Source of the DNA: Prorocentrum cordatum
Taxonomy: Eukaryota; Sar; Dinophyceae; Prorocentrales; Prorocentraceae
Assembly (NCBI GenBank): GCA_963575745.1
Contig: CAUYUJ010015940.1
Span: 1 to 64,000 of the forward strand
Length of the DNA: 64,000 nucleotides
Direction: 5' to 3'
Below, in pieces: positions 19,796 to 28,889 of this stretch. Numbering within the stretch: position 1 is the stretch's first letter; each line of letters starts with the position of its first letter. The notes under the pieces were generated by a model that did not search any database, was not told the origin of the DNA, and worked only from the letters and a program-made list of their open reading frames with translations. Both the position numbers and the translations under genes were made by a program.

Positions 19796-20300
19796 CATGA
19801 TATACACATATATATAGAGAGAGAGTGAAAAAAAAAAACAAACAATAAAAGAAACGCGCGCTCTCACATGGAAAAGCAGGACCAACGTGAAATAAACAAC
19901 GACAGACACAAGCTTCGTTGTTTTTGTCCGGCTTGTCCATAATGTGATTTTGTTGTACTGTTTTGTGTGTAATGTTTTTCTTAGTTTCCCCTCCCCCGTT
20001 CTGCTGCGAGGAAGGGCCGCGGGCCGCTCGGAGACCCCAGCAGAAACAACCTGAACAAAAACAGTAAAACCCATGTGTTTGTACATGGAAAAACAAGAAC
20101 AACTTGAAAAAAACAGCGACACTCCCAAGTTTCGCTGTTGTGTCCTGTTTCCCGGTGTGAAAACATCTAGATTGAACTGTTTGGCTTGTTTGTCTTGCTT
20201 TCCGTTTCCTCTTCCTCTTCGACCTCCTCATCCCCCGTCTCTTCCTCGGCCTTCTCCTCGCCCTCCTCCTCCTCCACAACCTCCTCCTCCCCCCGCCAAT
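19780..20300 (+). repeat. Dispersed repeat DR3, copy 2
   Basis: Shares GAAGGGCCGCGGGCCGCTCGG, CCATGTGTTTGTACATGGAA and TTTCCTCTTCCTCTTCGACC with DR3 copy 1. An A-run and a (TA)n patch occur near 19800-19845. Confidence 0.7.
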
Positions 20301-20367
20301 TCCCCCTTCGGGTGCCATGGAGCTAGTCGCGATCATAGCATCACTCGTGAGCACGCTGCTCAAAGCG
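20291..20367 (+). repeat. 77-bp module, copy 2
   Basis: Second copy of 19455-19532 with a few substitutions. Confidence 0.85.
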
Positions 20368-20542
20368 CGTGATCGCCACCAGCAACCCGCATGGCAATTG
20401 CTTCTCTTGCTGTGCAAGGTGTAGGATCGCGGGATGTGGGATGCCACTGTGAAGGATTCGTCTACGCACCGAGCTGCTCGCTCCACTGCGAAGTCCAGGG
20501 GGCGCAAACTCAAGTGAATAGCAAAGGGGGGGGGGGGGAGGT

Positions 20543-20560
20543 GGAGGAGGAGGAGGAGGA
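20543..20560 (+). repeat. (GGA)6 at 3' boundary of LINE-A
   Basis: The purine triplet tract abuts the short 3' UTR of LINE-A. It matches the (GGA)n directly beyond the 5' leader at 26134-26156, so the element is bounded on both sides by the same microsatellite. Confidence 0.75.
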
Positions 20561-20591
20561 GCGCACGTAACCTGAGGCGGTTCGTGGTGAC

Positions 20592-23327
20592 CTATGCACG
20601 CATTGCTGCAAGTGCGGCGGCTCGAATTTCGTAATGGTATGACGGCACCGGCTCTCGGCGCCGAAGAGAAGTGTCAGCTTTCAATTTATGATAGATGTGG
20701 AAGCTGAGCACTACAGTATGGTGGCACCTGAGACGGGGGTACTCGACCTCTGTGTCAGGCTCCGCTCCAAGACCCAGACGCGTGAGTGGAGAGACGGGGA
20801 GAAACCCGCGAGGGAGGGCGAGCAGGTGAAGCAGTCGAGGGCACACGAGGTAGTGGGGGAAGGCGTCAGGGTCTGAGCAGCCGAAAAGACAGGAGCAGGC
20901 TGGAGCACTGGGAAGTCGGGCGGACGTGGTCCACGCCCCTGCCAGGGTTTTGATATGGGCCCAGGCCCAGGAGGGAGGGGTGCGGGCAAGAAGAACACGG
21001 AGGGCACACCATCGATTCTCCAGCTCAGGAACAGAGGGCACGGCCTCGGGTGGAAGCCAGGACAGGAGGCGGCGGCGGAGAAGGGAGGGAAAGACGTCAG
21101 GGAAGAGGGACGAGCAGAGGATACGGGAGAGCACTCTCTGTGGACGTGGGCGGCGCTCCTCAGATGCTGCCGCCTCAATCTCACCTGCCGCAGCTGTCGT
21201 CGCTGCAAGCCACTGTCCCGCCTCCACACCAGGAGCGTGGCTGAGAGAGGACTCTAGGAATTCGGCAATCGAAACAGATCGGGCCCAACAGGCGGGCGAG
21301 ACGCGACCTGCTGCCATGGCGCTCAGGGGGCCAACCATCTGCCCGTGAGAGCGGAGGAGCAGGAGAGGTTCCGCCCACCCCCTAGGCCCGTCCCGAGGAA
21401 GAGTGAGGGTGGCCGTCCGCCAGGCCGATGAGGCGGCGAGGACACGGGCAGACCGCGGGACTGCCGATGGGAGCCAGGCACTGATGCCTAGCAGCTCTTT
21501 GAGGCCGAAGGAGTTGGGTGGGAGACGGAGGAGACGGTGGAGGACGTGGCGCTCAGCCCGAAGGAGGGACGAGGAAAGGGGGAAGAGCTGACAGACATAG
21601 CTGAGGACTGGGAGAATGCATGAGTTGTAAAGCCTGCAGCTAGACTCCGCAGGCGCTCGGGAGAGGGCCGTCTCGGCCGTCCGCGAGCGCCATTTCCTGA
21701 TCGGGGCAGCCCACTGATGGTCTATAGTGGCTGCGGGTCCAAACTCTATGCCCAGAAAAGTAGTGCGACCGCGCACGTGGAAGCCAGCCCACTCTGGGAC
21801 CAGGCTCGCTATGAGATGCTCGAATCTATCCTGGACCATTGGTGTGCACTCCTCAGCCAGGGGGACAGCGCAGCATTTTTCGGGCTGGAGGACGAGGTTG
21901 GCCAGAGTGCGGGCGGCTTCGAATGGTGGGAGGAGGTCGGGAAGGATCGAAATCGAGGGGAGGGAAATACCCACGTCATCCGCCGTCGCTCCACACTCTG
22001 GGTATAAACCTGGGCACCATCTGAACGGGCTTGGGCACATCGCTCTGGCTGAAGGACTGGAAACCTGGGCCTCGAGGTGACGCAAGAAGGGATCCATGCA
22101 GAGGGCCCAAATGGTGCCAGACAAGGGACAGCCTTGGGCCACTCCTGAGGAGACCATAAAGAGCACCACCCTGGCGGCGCCACATCGGGCGTGGGCGAGA
22201 GCCCCTGAATACAAGGCCGAGATTACATTCAGAAACCCCGTCGGGATGCGGTGTCGCTCGAGCACGCGACGGAGGAACGTCTGGGACAGGGAGGGGAAGG
22301 CAGCCCGAAGGTCGAACGAGAGGAAGGCAGGGGAGAGGCCAGGGTGGTGCCCCGCAGCTCGAGCGATCGCGTCCTGGCGGACAATGTGGCCGAGAAAATT
22401 ACGGCCTCTGATAAAGCCCTGCTGCACAGGGTGGGCACGGGCGGCAGTCAGACGTCCGAGCTGCAAGTTCACCACCGCCGCCACCGCCTTCGCATCGGAG
22501 TTCTTAAGGCTCAGGGGGCGGAGCTGGTTGGGCCCCCTCACCACATCGTATGAATCAGACATCTCAGAGCCCTTGGGAGCGAAGGCCATGTCCGCGTAGT
22601 TGAAGCCGAGGGGGGCACCGCCGCCTGCGAAGAGCCTCAGCATCATGGAGTAGAGCACCTCAGAAAGCCTCTCGTCCGCCATCCAGGCTTTCGCCATGAG
22701 GCGGTCTGGGCCTGGGGCGGTCGGTCTCGCGCGCCGGAGGACCGCACGGAGCGCCTCGATGGAGGGGACGTGCATGGTGGGAGCCTCGAAGGGCGGGAGG
22801 TGCTGGTCCAGGTAGCGGTCGATCGCCTCAGCGTCAACAGGCTTGTCCGTGAAGTGCGGCTTCCAGTGGTCCCGCAGCGCGTCGACGACCCTAGAGGGAT
22901 CCCTCTCGATCGACGCCCCATGGCCACTGGAGTCGAGACGGACTCCCGCAAGGACCAGACGACGGCGGAAGGGTGCCCAGAGCATGGCCCTTCTCTGTGC
23001 AGCCCGCTGGAGCTTCAAGAGTTGCCACTTATCAGGTCCTTCAGCACCAGGTCGTAGGTGGGACTCCTCGCGGAGCCGAGCAGCAGCTGCAGCACGTTGA
23101 CGCTCATGCCAAGCGAAGTGGAGGAGCCTGCAATCCCTCTCAAAGTCCTCCGCCGCCTGCAGGGAGACCACATCGGAGGGACTGATAGCGAGGTGCTTCG
23201 CGCCCATCTCCGTCGAGCGCACGAGGCGGAGCGCCAGCTGCACATCCTGACGCCATATCGCTCTCGCGATGGCTCGTGCCGTGAGGCGACGGCCATCAGT
23301 CGCATCCTCGCTCCCGTCACCCAGGGG
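20592..23327 (-). CDS. LINE-A ORF2, reverse transcriptase and C-terminal knuckle (after in-frame stop)
   Basis: The frame is continuous with the endonuclease frame upstream except for the TAG at 23328-23330. Numbering from the codon at 23243: RPLSLKNSDAK (242-252); RT motif A FDLRAAF with catalytic D311; motif B SGVAQGCPLS (366-375); motif C ATADD with the Asp pair 422-423; motif D K456; motif E FLGIEFG (496-502). A C-terminal CCHC knuckle has C785, C789, H797 and C801 (CLFGC...HYLVC). All catalytic Asp residues are present, so the RT could be active if translated. Product role: target-primed reverse transcription of the element RNA. The first base of motif C reads T where F or Y is usual. 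No ATG follows the stop closely, so expression after the TAG would need readthrough or use of a downstream start. Confidence 0.88.
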   Translation of the reverse strand, partial: PLGDGSEDATDGRRLTARAIARAIWRQDVQLALRLVRSTEMGAKHLAISPSDVVSLQAAEDFERDCRLLHFAWHERQRAAAAARLREESHLRPGAEGPDKWQLLKLQRAAQRRAMLWAPFRRRLVLAGVRLDSSGHGASIERDPSRVVDALRDHWKPHFTDKPVDAEAIDRYLDQHLPPFEAPTMHVPSIEALRAVLRRARPTAPGPDRLMAKAWMADERLSEVLYSMMLRLFAGGGAPLGFNYADMAFAPKGSEMSDSYDVVRGPNQLRPLSLKNSDAKAVAAVVNLQLGRLTAARAHPVQQGFIRGRNFLGHIVRQDAIARAAGHHPGLSPAFLSFDLRAAFPSLSQTFLRRVLERHRIPTGFLNVISALYSGALAHARCGAARVVLFMVSSGVAQGCPLSGTIWALCMDPFLRHLEAQVSSPSARAMCPSPFRWCPGLYPECGATADDVGISLPSISILPDLLPPFEAARTLANLVLQPEKCCAVPLAEECTPMVQDRFEHLIASLVPEWAGFHVRGRTTFLGIEFGPAATIDHQWAAPIRKWRSRTAETALSRAPAESSCRLYNSCILPVLSYVCQLFPLSSSLLRAERHVLHRLLRLPPNSFGLKELLGISAWLPSAVPRSARVLAASSAWRTATLTLPRDGPRGWAEPLLLLRSHGQMVGPLSAMAAGRVSPACWARSVSIAEFLESSLSHAPGVEAGQWLAATTAAAGEIEAAASEERRPRPQRVLSRILCSSLFPDVFPSLLRRRLLSWLPPEAVPSVPELENRWCALRVLLARTPPSWAWAHIKTLAGAWTTSARLPSAPACSCLFGCSDPDAFPHYLVCPRLLHLLALPRGFLPVSPLTRLGLGAEPDTEVEYPRLRCHHTVVLSFHIYHKLKADTSLRRREPVPSYHYEIRAAALAAMRA

Positions 23328-24525
23328 CTAGGCCTGAATCTCGTTCCTGGTCAGGCGCGCCGCCTCGGTCATGACTTCTTTGACCAGCTGCCATCGAGAA
23401 CCCATCTCCAGGGAGTCCAGCTCAGCCACGTCCAGGAGGGCCTTCACGTGCTTCTTGAAGCGGTCCGTGTTGAAGATGTTCGGCGGGATGGGCTGCTCAT
23501 TCACTGGGGTCTGGGCACGAGTCCAGATCTTCAGCTGGATGATGGCGTGGTCGCTGAGGCCCCAGTCAGCAAGCTTCGCAGCCTCCTGCCATATCTCAAA
23601 GGAGACCGCAGTGCTCAGGATGGAGTGCGATTTCAGCGAGACAAAGGCGCGGTCAATGAAGGAGCACGTCTGGTGCTGCTTGGAGAAGTGGGTGGGGAGC
23701 TCACAGGTAATCTCTGCCAGGGACTGCTGGAATAGAGCTCTCCAGAAACCCTGACCTTGGTTCCCCCGATGCCAAACCGAGCGGCTGTTACCCGCTCTTC
23801 TTGTCCTATCCCTCGAGGCAGCAGACGAGGTCGTGGAGGACGAGGAGCCGCTGGAGGACGCCGAGGCAGCACGCGGTGGCGATCTGGGGAGAGCGCCAGG
23901 GGCCTGGGGCAAACCAGCGGCGGTGGGCTGCTCGAGGGACAGCGGCTCAATGTCAGCTATGTTGAAGTCGCCAATAGCTAAGAAAATGCGGTGTCTTTCG
24001 TCTTCTTGTGCCCAGCGAGCCCCATCCATCCAGCAACGCTTGATGGAGGCAAAGGAGCCGTGCGGGACGTCATAGTTGTGGATGTTCAGGATGCGGACAT
24101 GCTCATCAGTGTTCACGTTGGAGATGGAGAGCTCGGCTACTCGCCCTGGCACAAGTGTCTTCATAGAAGTGGAAGGTAGCAAGTGCGGGTCGATGGAGCG
24201 CAACTCTGCCTCTGAGAACCACGGAACCAGGAAGGCCAAGCCGCCAGAGCCTGGGTTCGGGCCCGCTGAGAAGAAGGGGAGGTAGTGGTACGGCATCTGG
24301 GCGAGGAGAGTCCTGAGCTTGATCTCCGAACCATGCGTCTCCTGCACCACAATCAGATTGCGAAGCTTCATCAACTGGCCCAGACGATCCAGCTTGGCCT
24401 TGCGCTTGTGGGCCCGGTGGCAGAGGAGTCCATTGGCATTCCATGACGCAATGCAGAGCCCCTTGCTGGCTGACGAATCAGTACCTCGGGCAGGGGACAA
24501 GACCCAAGGCAGCCAGCGTGGGCTA
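23328..24525 (-). CDS. LINE-A ORF2, endonuclease domain (ends at in-frame TAG)
   Basis: About 380 residues of EEP endonuclease from about 24476: IASWNANG (catalytic Asn), VVQETHG (Glu), AIGDFN (Asp/Asn) and GLSDHAII (Asp/His), in correct order. This domain nicks target DNA to prime reverse transcription. A serine/alanine/proline-rich insertion of about 50 residues lies between GDFN and SDH. The frame is open well upstream inside ORF1, but that part is only a shadow of ORF1. The nearest in-frame ATG (24755) lies inside ORF1, so ORF2 may start there or be reached by frameshifting. It ends at TAG 23328-23330, and the same frame then continues into the RT without further stops. Confidence 0.85.
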
Positions 24526-25929
24526 GGAGCACGACCAGGTGGAGGTGTCAACCTCCGAAGACGACGCCGTGGCCTCTGTGAAGTGCTCCGTGATGTTGCG
24601 ACGGTAGTCCGCGCGGAGTGAACGATCAGCTTCAGGGTGCCAGTAGAGCTTGGACGACTCGTGGAAGCCCTGTGGTACAACCTCAATGAGTGGGACGGCG
24701 CTGGCGCAGAGGATGCCTTTGGGACGGATGGCGGTCCACTCGAGGTGCTTGCCATCGACGTCAGACCAGTCTTGGACGAGGATGTTGAGAAGGCGCTTGG
24801 TGTGCATCTCGCGTCGAATCTGCCGAGGGGCTTTATCAGCACCCACGTGGAGAGTGACTCGTCTGCCATCTGGGGCCGCCACGGTGAAGTTCCGCCAACC
24901 TCCACCAGGGAGCCGTAAGGCTCGGGCCAGGGCCATGGCTCGAGGTGTGCCCGCACCACCAGTTCCTTTGACATGAACGAAAAAGCGCCTGGCTGGGACA
25001 GAACCCCCCACAACCTCGATGAACTCGGCGCCCACCTTTGCAGCAACGATCCAGTCCTCAATAGCAGCTCTGACGGCGGCGCCCGTGACCATGCTCTGGC
25101 AGTTGGCCGTGAAGAGGAGCGGATCAGCCTCGCGGTCGTACTCAGCAAGCTTGGCCATGTCCGTGGCGCCGAGCTGGCGCTCCGCCAGGGAGAGGCTGGC
25201 GCGAATCTCCTCGACCTGCTGGCGGAGCTTCGCATTGTCCCGCTCCATCTCGTTCTGCCTACTTTTGATCTGATGTACCTCATTGGACTGTGCAGCGATG
25301 CTCTTCGCGAGAGGGTCGACGTAGTTGGCCATCTCCTGGACGAGAGCCTTCTGGGTGTTAGCCATCGCGTTCGTGCAGAGCTGTTGCATGTCGGAAACCG
25401 TAGAGTCCATGCGCTGCTGGACCAGGCGCATGAGATGCTGTTGGAAGTCGCTGGCCACGTCAGCGCCACCCGCGTCAGCAGCACCACCAGAGGCGTCCGC
25501 GGCAGCGCCTCCAGGGGTGGCAGGCCCTGCAATAGGGGTGGCAGGGATCGCATCGGCATCAGCTCGACTGGCGAAGGTGGGCATGACCTCGAGGGCGGCA
25601 ACGTCCTGGGAGGAGAGGCGGCATGGACCAGCATCAGCCCACGGGTCACGAGTTTGGAGTGCATCTCTGGGTGAGGCGCCACCCAGCTGGCCCGCCCATT
25701 GCGGGGCAGCAGCCAGGCCGTTAGGCGCAGACAGGGGACGATCTCGGCGATGTTCTCGTGGAAGTTCTTCCCGAGGTCGGCGGCGAGCACCACGTTCTGC
25801 GAGAGCAGATTCTGTACCACCTCGGGGTCGACGGTTACGTTGGCGGGGCTGATGTTCTCCTCCGCTGCGGCTGTTGGAGCCCCTTCTCTGGGGTCCTTCA
25901 CGGCAAGTATCAGAATCGTCAGAATCCAT
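24523..25929 (-). CDS. LINE-A ORF1, coiled-coil nucleic-acid-binding-type protein
   Basis: 468 residues from the ATG at 25929 (MDSDDSDTCREG). The frame continues upstream through the leader repeats (AILAQ repeats), which are untranslated in this reading. Order: acidic/basic N-terminus rich in R and G; Ala/Gly/Pro linker; a coiled coil over about 90 residues (DFQQHLMRLVQQRMD through ASLSLAERQL). A globular C-terminus follows, containing WRNFTVAAPDGRRVTLHVGADKAPRQI. That last block matches the LINE-B ORF1 (TQLHIGPDKSPCQI), defining a shared ORF1 domain. ORF1 proteins of this layout chaperone element RNA; that role is inferred. It is in a different frame from ORF2 and overlaps it. Confidence 0.75.
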   Translation of the reverse strand: MDSDDSDTCREGPQRRGSNSRSGGEHQPRQRNRRPRGGTESALAERGARRRPREELPREHRRDRPLSAPNGLAAAPQWAGQLGGASPRDALQTRDPWADAGPCRLSSQDVAALEVMPTFASRADADAIPATPIAGPATPGGAAADASGGAADAGGADVASDFQQHLMRLVQQRMDSTVSDMQQLCTNAMANTQKALVQEMANYVDPLAKSIAAQSNEVHQIKSRQNEMERDNAKLRQQVEEIRASLSLAERQLGATDMAKLAEYDREADPLLFTANCQSMVTGAAVRAAIEDWIVAAKVGAEFIEVVGGSVPARRFFVHVKGTGGAGTPRAMALARALRLPGGGWRNFTVAAPDGRRVTLHVGADKAPRQIRREMHTKRLLNILVQDWSDVDGKHLEWTAIRPKGILCASAVPLIEVVPQGFHESSKLYWHPEADRSLRADYRRNITEHFTEATASSSEVDTSTWSCS

Positions 25930-26084
25930 GCAATAGAGGAAGAAAGTCGTATCTGAGAAAACAGAGTCGTGACTGAAAATATGGATGACCTCACGGAGAG
26001 GGGACTCGATCAGCACCTGTGTCGCGGGCCGCGCTGTCGAGCCCCCATAGGCTGACCTGTCCAGCTGACTTGACAGATGGATTA

Positions 26085-26136
26085 CTTGAGCCAAAATGGC
26101 TTGAGCCAAAATGGCTTGAGCCAAAATGGCTACGGA
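26085..26136 (-). other. DinoSL plus two tandem leader relics
   Basis: On the minus strand, 26136-26115 is a perfect 22-nt dinoflagellate spliced leader (TCCGTAGCC...GGCTCAAG). Then 26114-26100 and 26099-26085 are each CCATTTTGGCTCAAG, the leader minus its first seven bases. A retroposed mRNA gains a new full leader by trans-splicing at an AG inside the old one, leaving a truncated relic. Two relics plus a full leader therefore record three trans-splicing events. Confidence 0.95.
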
Positions 26137-26154
26137 GGAGGAGGAGGAGGAGGA

Positions 26155-26640
26155 GGGGAAGGCCAGGGAGGAGAAGGGGGAGGAAGAGGACGAAGAGGAA
26201 GAGGAAGGGGATAACACGGAAGACCAAAAAACATGACAATCAATGTGTGTTCACAAGGAAAAACAGGAACAAGCAGCGAAACCTGCGAATGTCGCTGGTG
26301 TTCAAGTTGTTCCTGCTTTTCCATGTGAAAACAAAAAGGTTTTAACTGTTTTTATTGTTTTTCCTTTGTCCACCCTCCCTCCCCTGAGCGCCCTGGGGTC
26401 TTCGAGCGGCCCGCGGCCCTTCCTCGGAGCAGAACGGAGGAGGAGAAACCAGGAACAACATGTGTTTAAATTAAAGACATTTGTATATATGTATATACAT
26501 ACAGCATTAAAGCTTATAGCTTGAACCTAAAACAACACATACACAACAAAAAACTTGTGCTTACGCCTGTGACGGTCACTGTTTTCCAAGCTCCTGCTTT
26601 CCCATGTGAAAACAGAACTCGTTTACTGTTGTTCCGGTTT
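26155..26640 (-). repeat. Dispersed repeat DR3, copy 3 (inverted)
   Basis: Reverse complement of the family at 18346-18775: CGAAGAGGAAGAGGAAGGGG, AAGGAAAAACAGGAACAAGC, and CGAGCGGCCCGCGGCCCTTCC. Its (TCC)n end is the site abutting the LINE-A 5' end. Confidence 0.7.
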
Positions 26641-26870
26641 TCCTTGTGTTCCTCCTCCCTCCCCTGAGCGCCCTGAAGCGTCCGAGCGGGCTACGGATTC
26701 TCCGCCCAGAACACGATTGCCTCGGGCCCGAAGGCCTCAGGTGATTACCATTCGATTGGGGTTGGGTGCTTTGTCTAATCAAATTACAAAAAAAGTGGAT
26801 CACTGATCCAGATGATGTGTTCGTTGTTTGCGAACGTAGAGGGCCTCGCAGCGCGAATATGCCGTGGTTG
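26640..26870 (-). repeat. Dispersed repeat DR1, copy 3 (inverted)
   Basis: Reverse complement of 16943-17130, e.g. GAGCGGGCTACGGATTCTCC, CCTCAGGTGATTACCATTCG and ATTGGGGTTGGGTG. It lies next to DR3 as in the 19.5-20.3 kb region. Confidence 0.85.
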
Positions 26871-27149
26871 GCGTCGAGTGTCTCCCTGTCCTGCTTGGAT
26901 CCCCATGGGAGGTTGCCCATGGCCAAGAACGGGTGTGAAGCGCGGCCGCAGTTGAAGACTTGAACATAGATGCGTACTACAGGCACAATAGCAATGACTA
27001 TGATGATTAGGTTAAGGATGATTGGTATAATGATTGTGATGCCGACGATGACAATGATGACGAATAGATCGCGATGGGCACGATAACGATTTCGTTGTGA
27101 AGGAAGCTGTCTCTCGAGAGGGTGGTGGTGCGGACGAACAGCGGAAAGC
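26871..27149. other. No gene recognised
   Basis: AT-richer spacer grading into a GAT microsatellite. Confidence 0.45.
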
Positions 27150-27335
27150 AGATAATACAGACGATGATGATAATGATGTTGATGCTGATGCTGAGAATGC
27201 GGGCTATGATGCAGACGACGATGATGATAATGATGATGCGAATGCTGATGACCATGACGGTGATAATGATGATGATGGTGATGATGCTCATGATGCAGAT
27301 GATGACGATGATGACGATGCGGATGCGCACGTTGC
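27150..27335 (+). repeat. (GAT)n imperfect microsatellite
   Basis: GATGATGATAATGATG-type triplets. The Asp-rich or Met-rich frames are artefacts. Confidence 0.9.
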
Positions 27336-28514
27336 AAGACAAGAGGGCCTCACAGTGTTCCCCTCTCCGATCCTGGGGGTCCGTTTGGGTTTTTTTTGTT
27401 GGGGGGGGGTCCACACCCCCGGCTTGTAAACATATAAGAAGAAGAATATGCGTCGGAGGCTAGGCAGAGTGACTGCGCTGCCGGAAGGGCAGATACACAC
27501 ACACACTTCCCAGGAGAGCACACTTCGGAGGCCAGGCCAATATTACTTGTGTCCCGCACGCGGCGCCACGCGCAAAGACAAATCAGAGCGCGCTGGAACA
27601 CAACTCTCAAAGGTTTCCACGCTGAGAAGGCCATCGCAGAGGCAGGAGCCGAGCGCGAGGGAGCAGGGATGAGGCCCGACAGGCGGCAGGGAGGGGAGGA
27701 GGGGGCGAACGGCAGCAGCGAGCAGGGATGAGGCCCGACATGCGGCAGGAAGTGGAAGGGGGGCGAAAGGCAGCAGCCGCAGGGCAGTGAGCAGGGGAGG
27801 CGGCTGGAGCCGCCGAAGGGGACAGACGCAACCGAGAGGACACGCTGTACGTGTTGCAAAATCAGTACGAGGAGGTTTCCTCGAAGCCACTGTGAGCAAC
27901 CGTGGAATTCCCTGGAAGCGTCCTGACCACTACCCAACTGTTCAAGCAACATGCACGCTCTGGCACGTCTTTAAACCCCTCAGACATTCTTGATGACACC
28001 TTTGAGAGAGAGGCCTATGAGGCTCCTGCGGGCCCGAGGCAAACAGGCCAAGGAGGACGCCTTCGGGGGGCCACATGCGAATACCACCCCAGCGGCGGAA
28101 TCGATGCCAAGGGGGTGGGCGGTAACGCTCTGCGAGGTGTTTTGGATATCTGCCTAACGAAACGCGCAGCGGCAAGCAGACATGCTGCTGAGCTACCATC
28201 CTCTTGGTCACGCGCTCCCCTTCTTCATGACACCCCTCTATCCTCCGCCCTCCCCGATGCTCCCAAATCTCGTGCTCCGTGAGCCCCTGACCGCCCAGCC
28301 GGTCAAACCGCGTTTCCCGCCAACGCTGTGACAACTGGCGGCTCGGAAACCCGAGGCCCATGGAGCGGGCTTCCGGCGCGTGCTCGCGCAGGTCGAGAGC
28401 GGTCGCAAGGCGGGGGGGGGGCGGCCAGGCCTCTCCGCAACCCGGGGCGCGCCGCCTGCCTCCACGGCCACGAGAGCGCACAGTGCACCCCAGCCTCTGC
28501 GGCACAGGGAGTTC
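27336..28514. other. Gene-free stretch with a 59-bp tandem duplication
   Basis: GAGCAGGGATGAGGCCCGAC occurs at 27661 and again at 27720, giving two ~59-bp units. The rest is GC-rich sequence with overlapping frames on both strands and no recognisable domain. Confidence 0.5.
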
Positions 28515-28737
28515 GGCATTGATGATGACCACAACTCCTCCTCTCCCTCCTCCTTCTCTTCCCTCCTCGTCATCCTCCTCCACCGCCTCCTCCTCATCAT
28601 CATCACCATCATCGTCACCATCAGCAGCAGCATCATCATCAGCATCATCAACATCATCAGCATCATCAACATCAGCAGCATCATCATCAACATCATCATC
28701 GTGATCATCATCATCGAGAGAGAGAGAGAGAGAGCGT
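28515..28737 (+). repeat. (TCC)n then (ATC/CAG)n, ending in (GA)n
   Basis: TCC triplets to ~28590, ATC/AGC triplets to ~28715, then about nine GA dinucleotides. Confidence 0.9.
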
Positions 28738-28889
28738 GATCCACAGCCGCTTTACCGTGAAAAAGTCCGCCCCCTCTGCCTCCGGAGCCCCCCCCCTCGG
28801 AAAATCCCCCCCTGCTCGAACCCCCCCCCCTCCCTTCCCCTGGCAAAACCCCCCCTTCCCTAACCCTCCCCCCCCTTCCCTGGAAAACC

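Larger units (their letters stand above)
20561..26136 (-). mobile_element. LINE-A: near-intact non-LTR retrotransposon with spliced-leader 5' end
   Basis: About 5.6 kb. In transcript order: a 22-nt DinoSL, two 15-nt leader relics, a ~155-nt 5' UTR, ORF1, ORF2 with apurinic-like endonuclease then RT and a CCHC knuckle, and a ~30-nt 3' UTR ending in (CTC)n with no poly(A). The only disabling change seen in ORF2 is one in-frame TAG at 23328-23330. It is flanked by (GGA)n on both sides. It shares an ORF1 domain and RT architecture with LINE-B. Confidence 0.88.

Noticed and set aside
24526-25994. Upstream half of the 888-codon minus frame
   Set aside because: Ser/Arg-rich shadow of ORF1 in another phase. 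Only the part from about 24525 down encodes the endonuclease.
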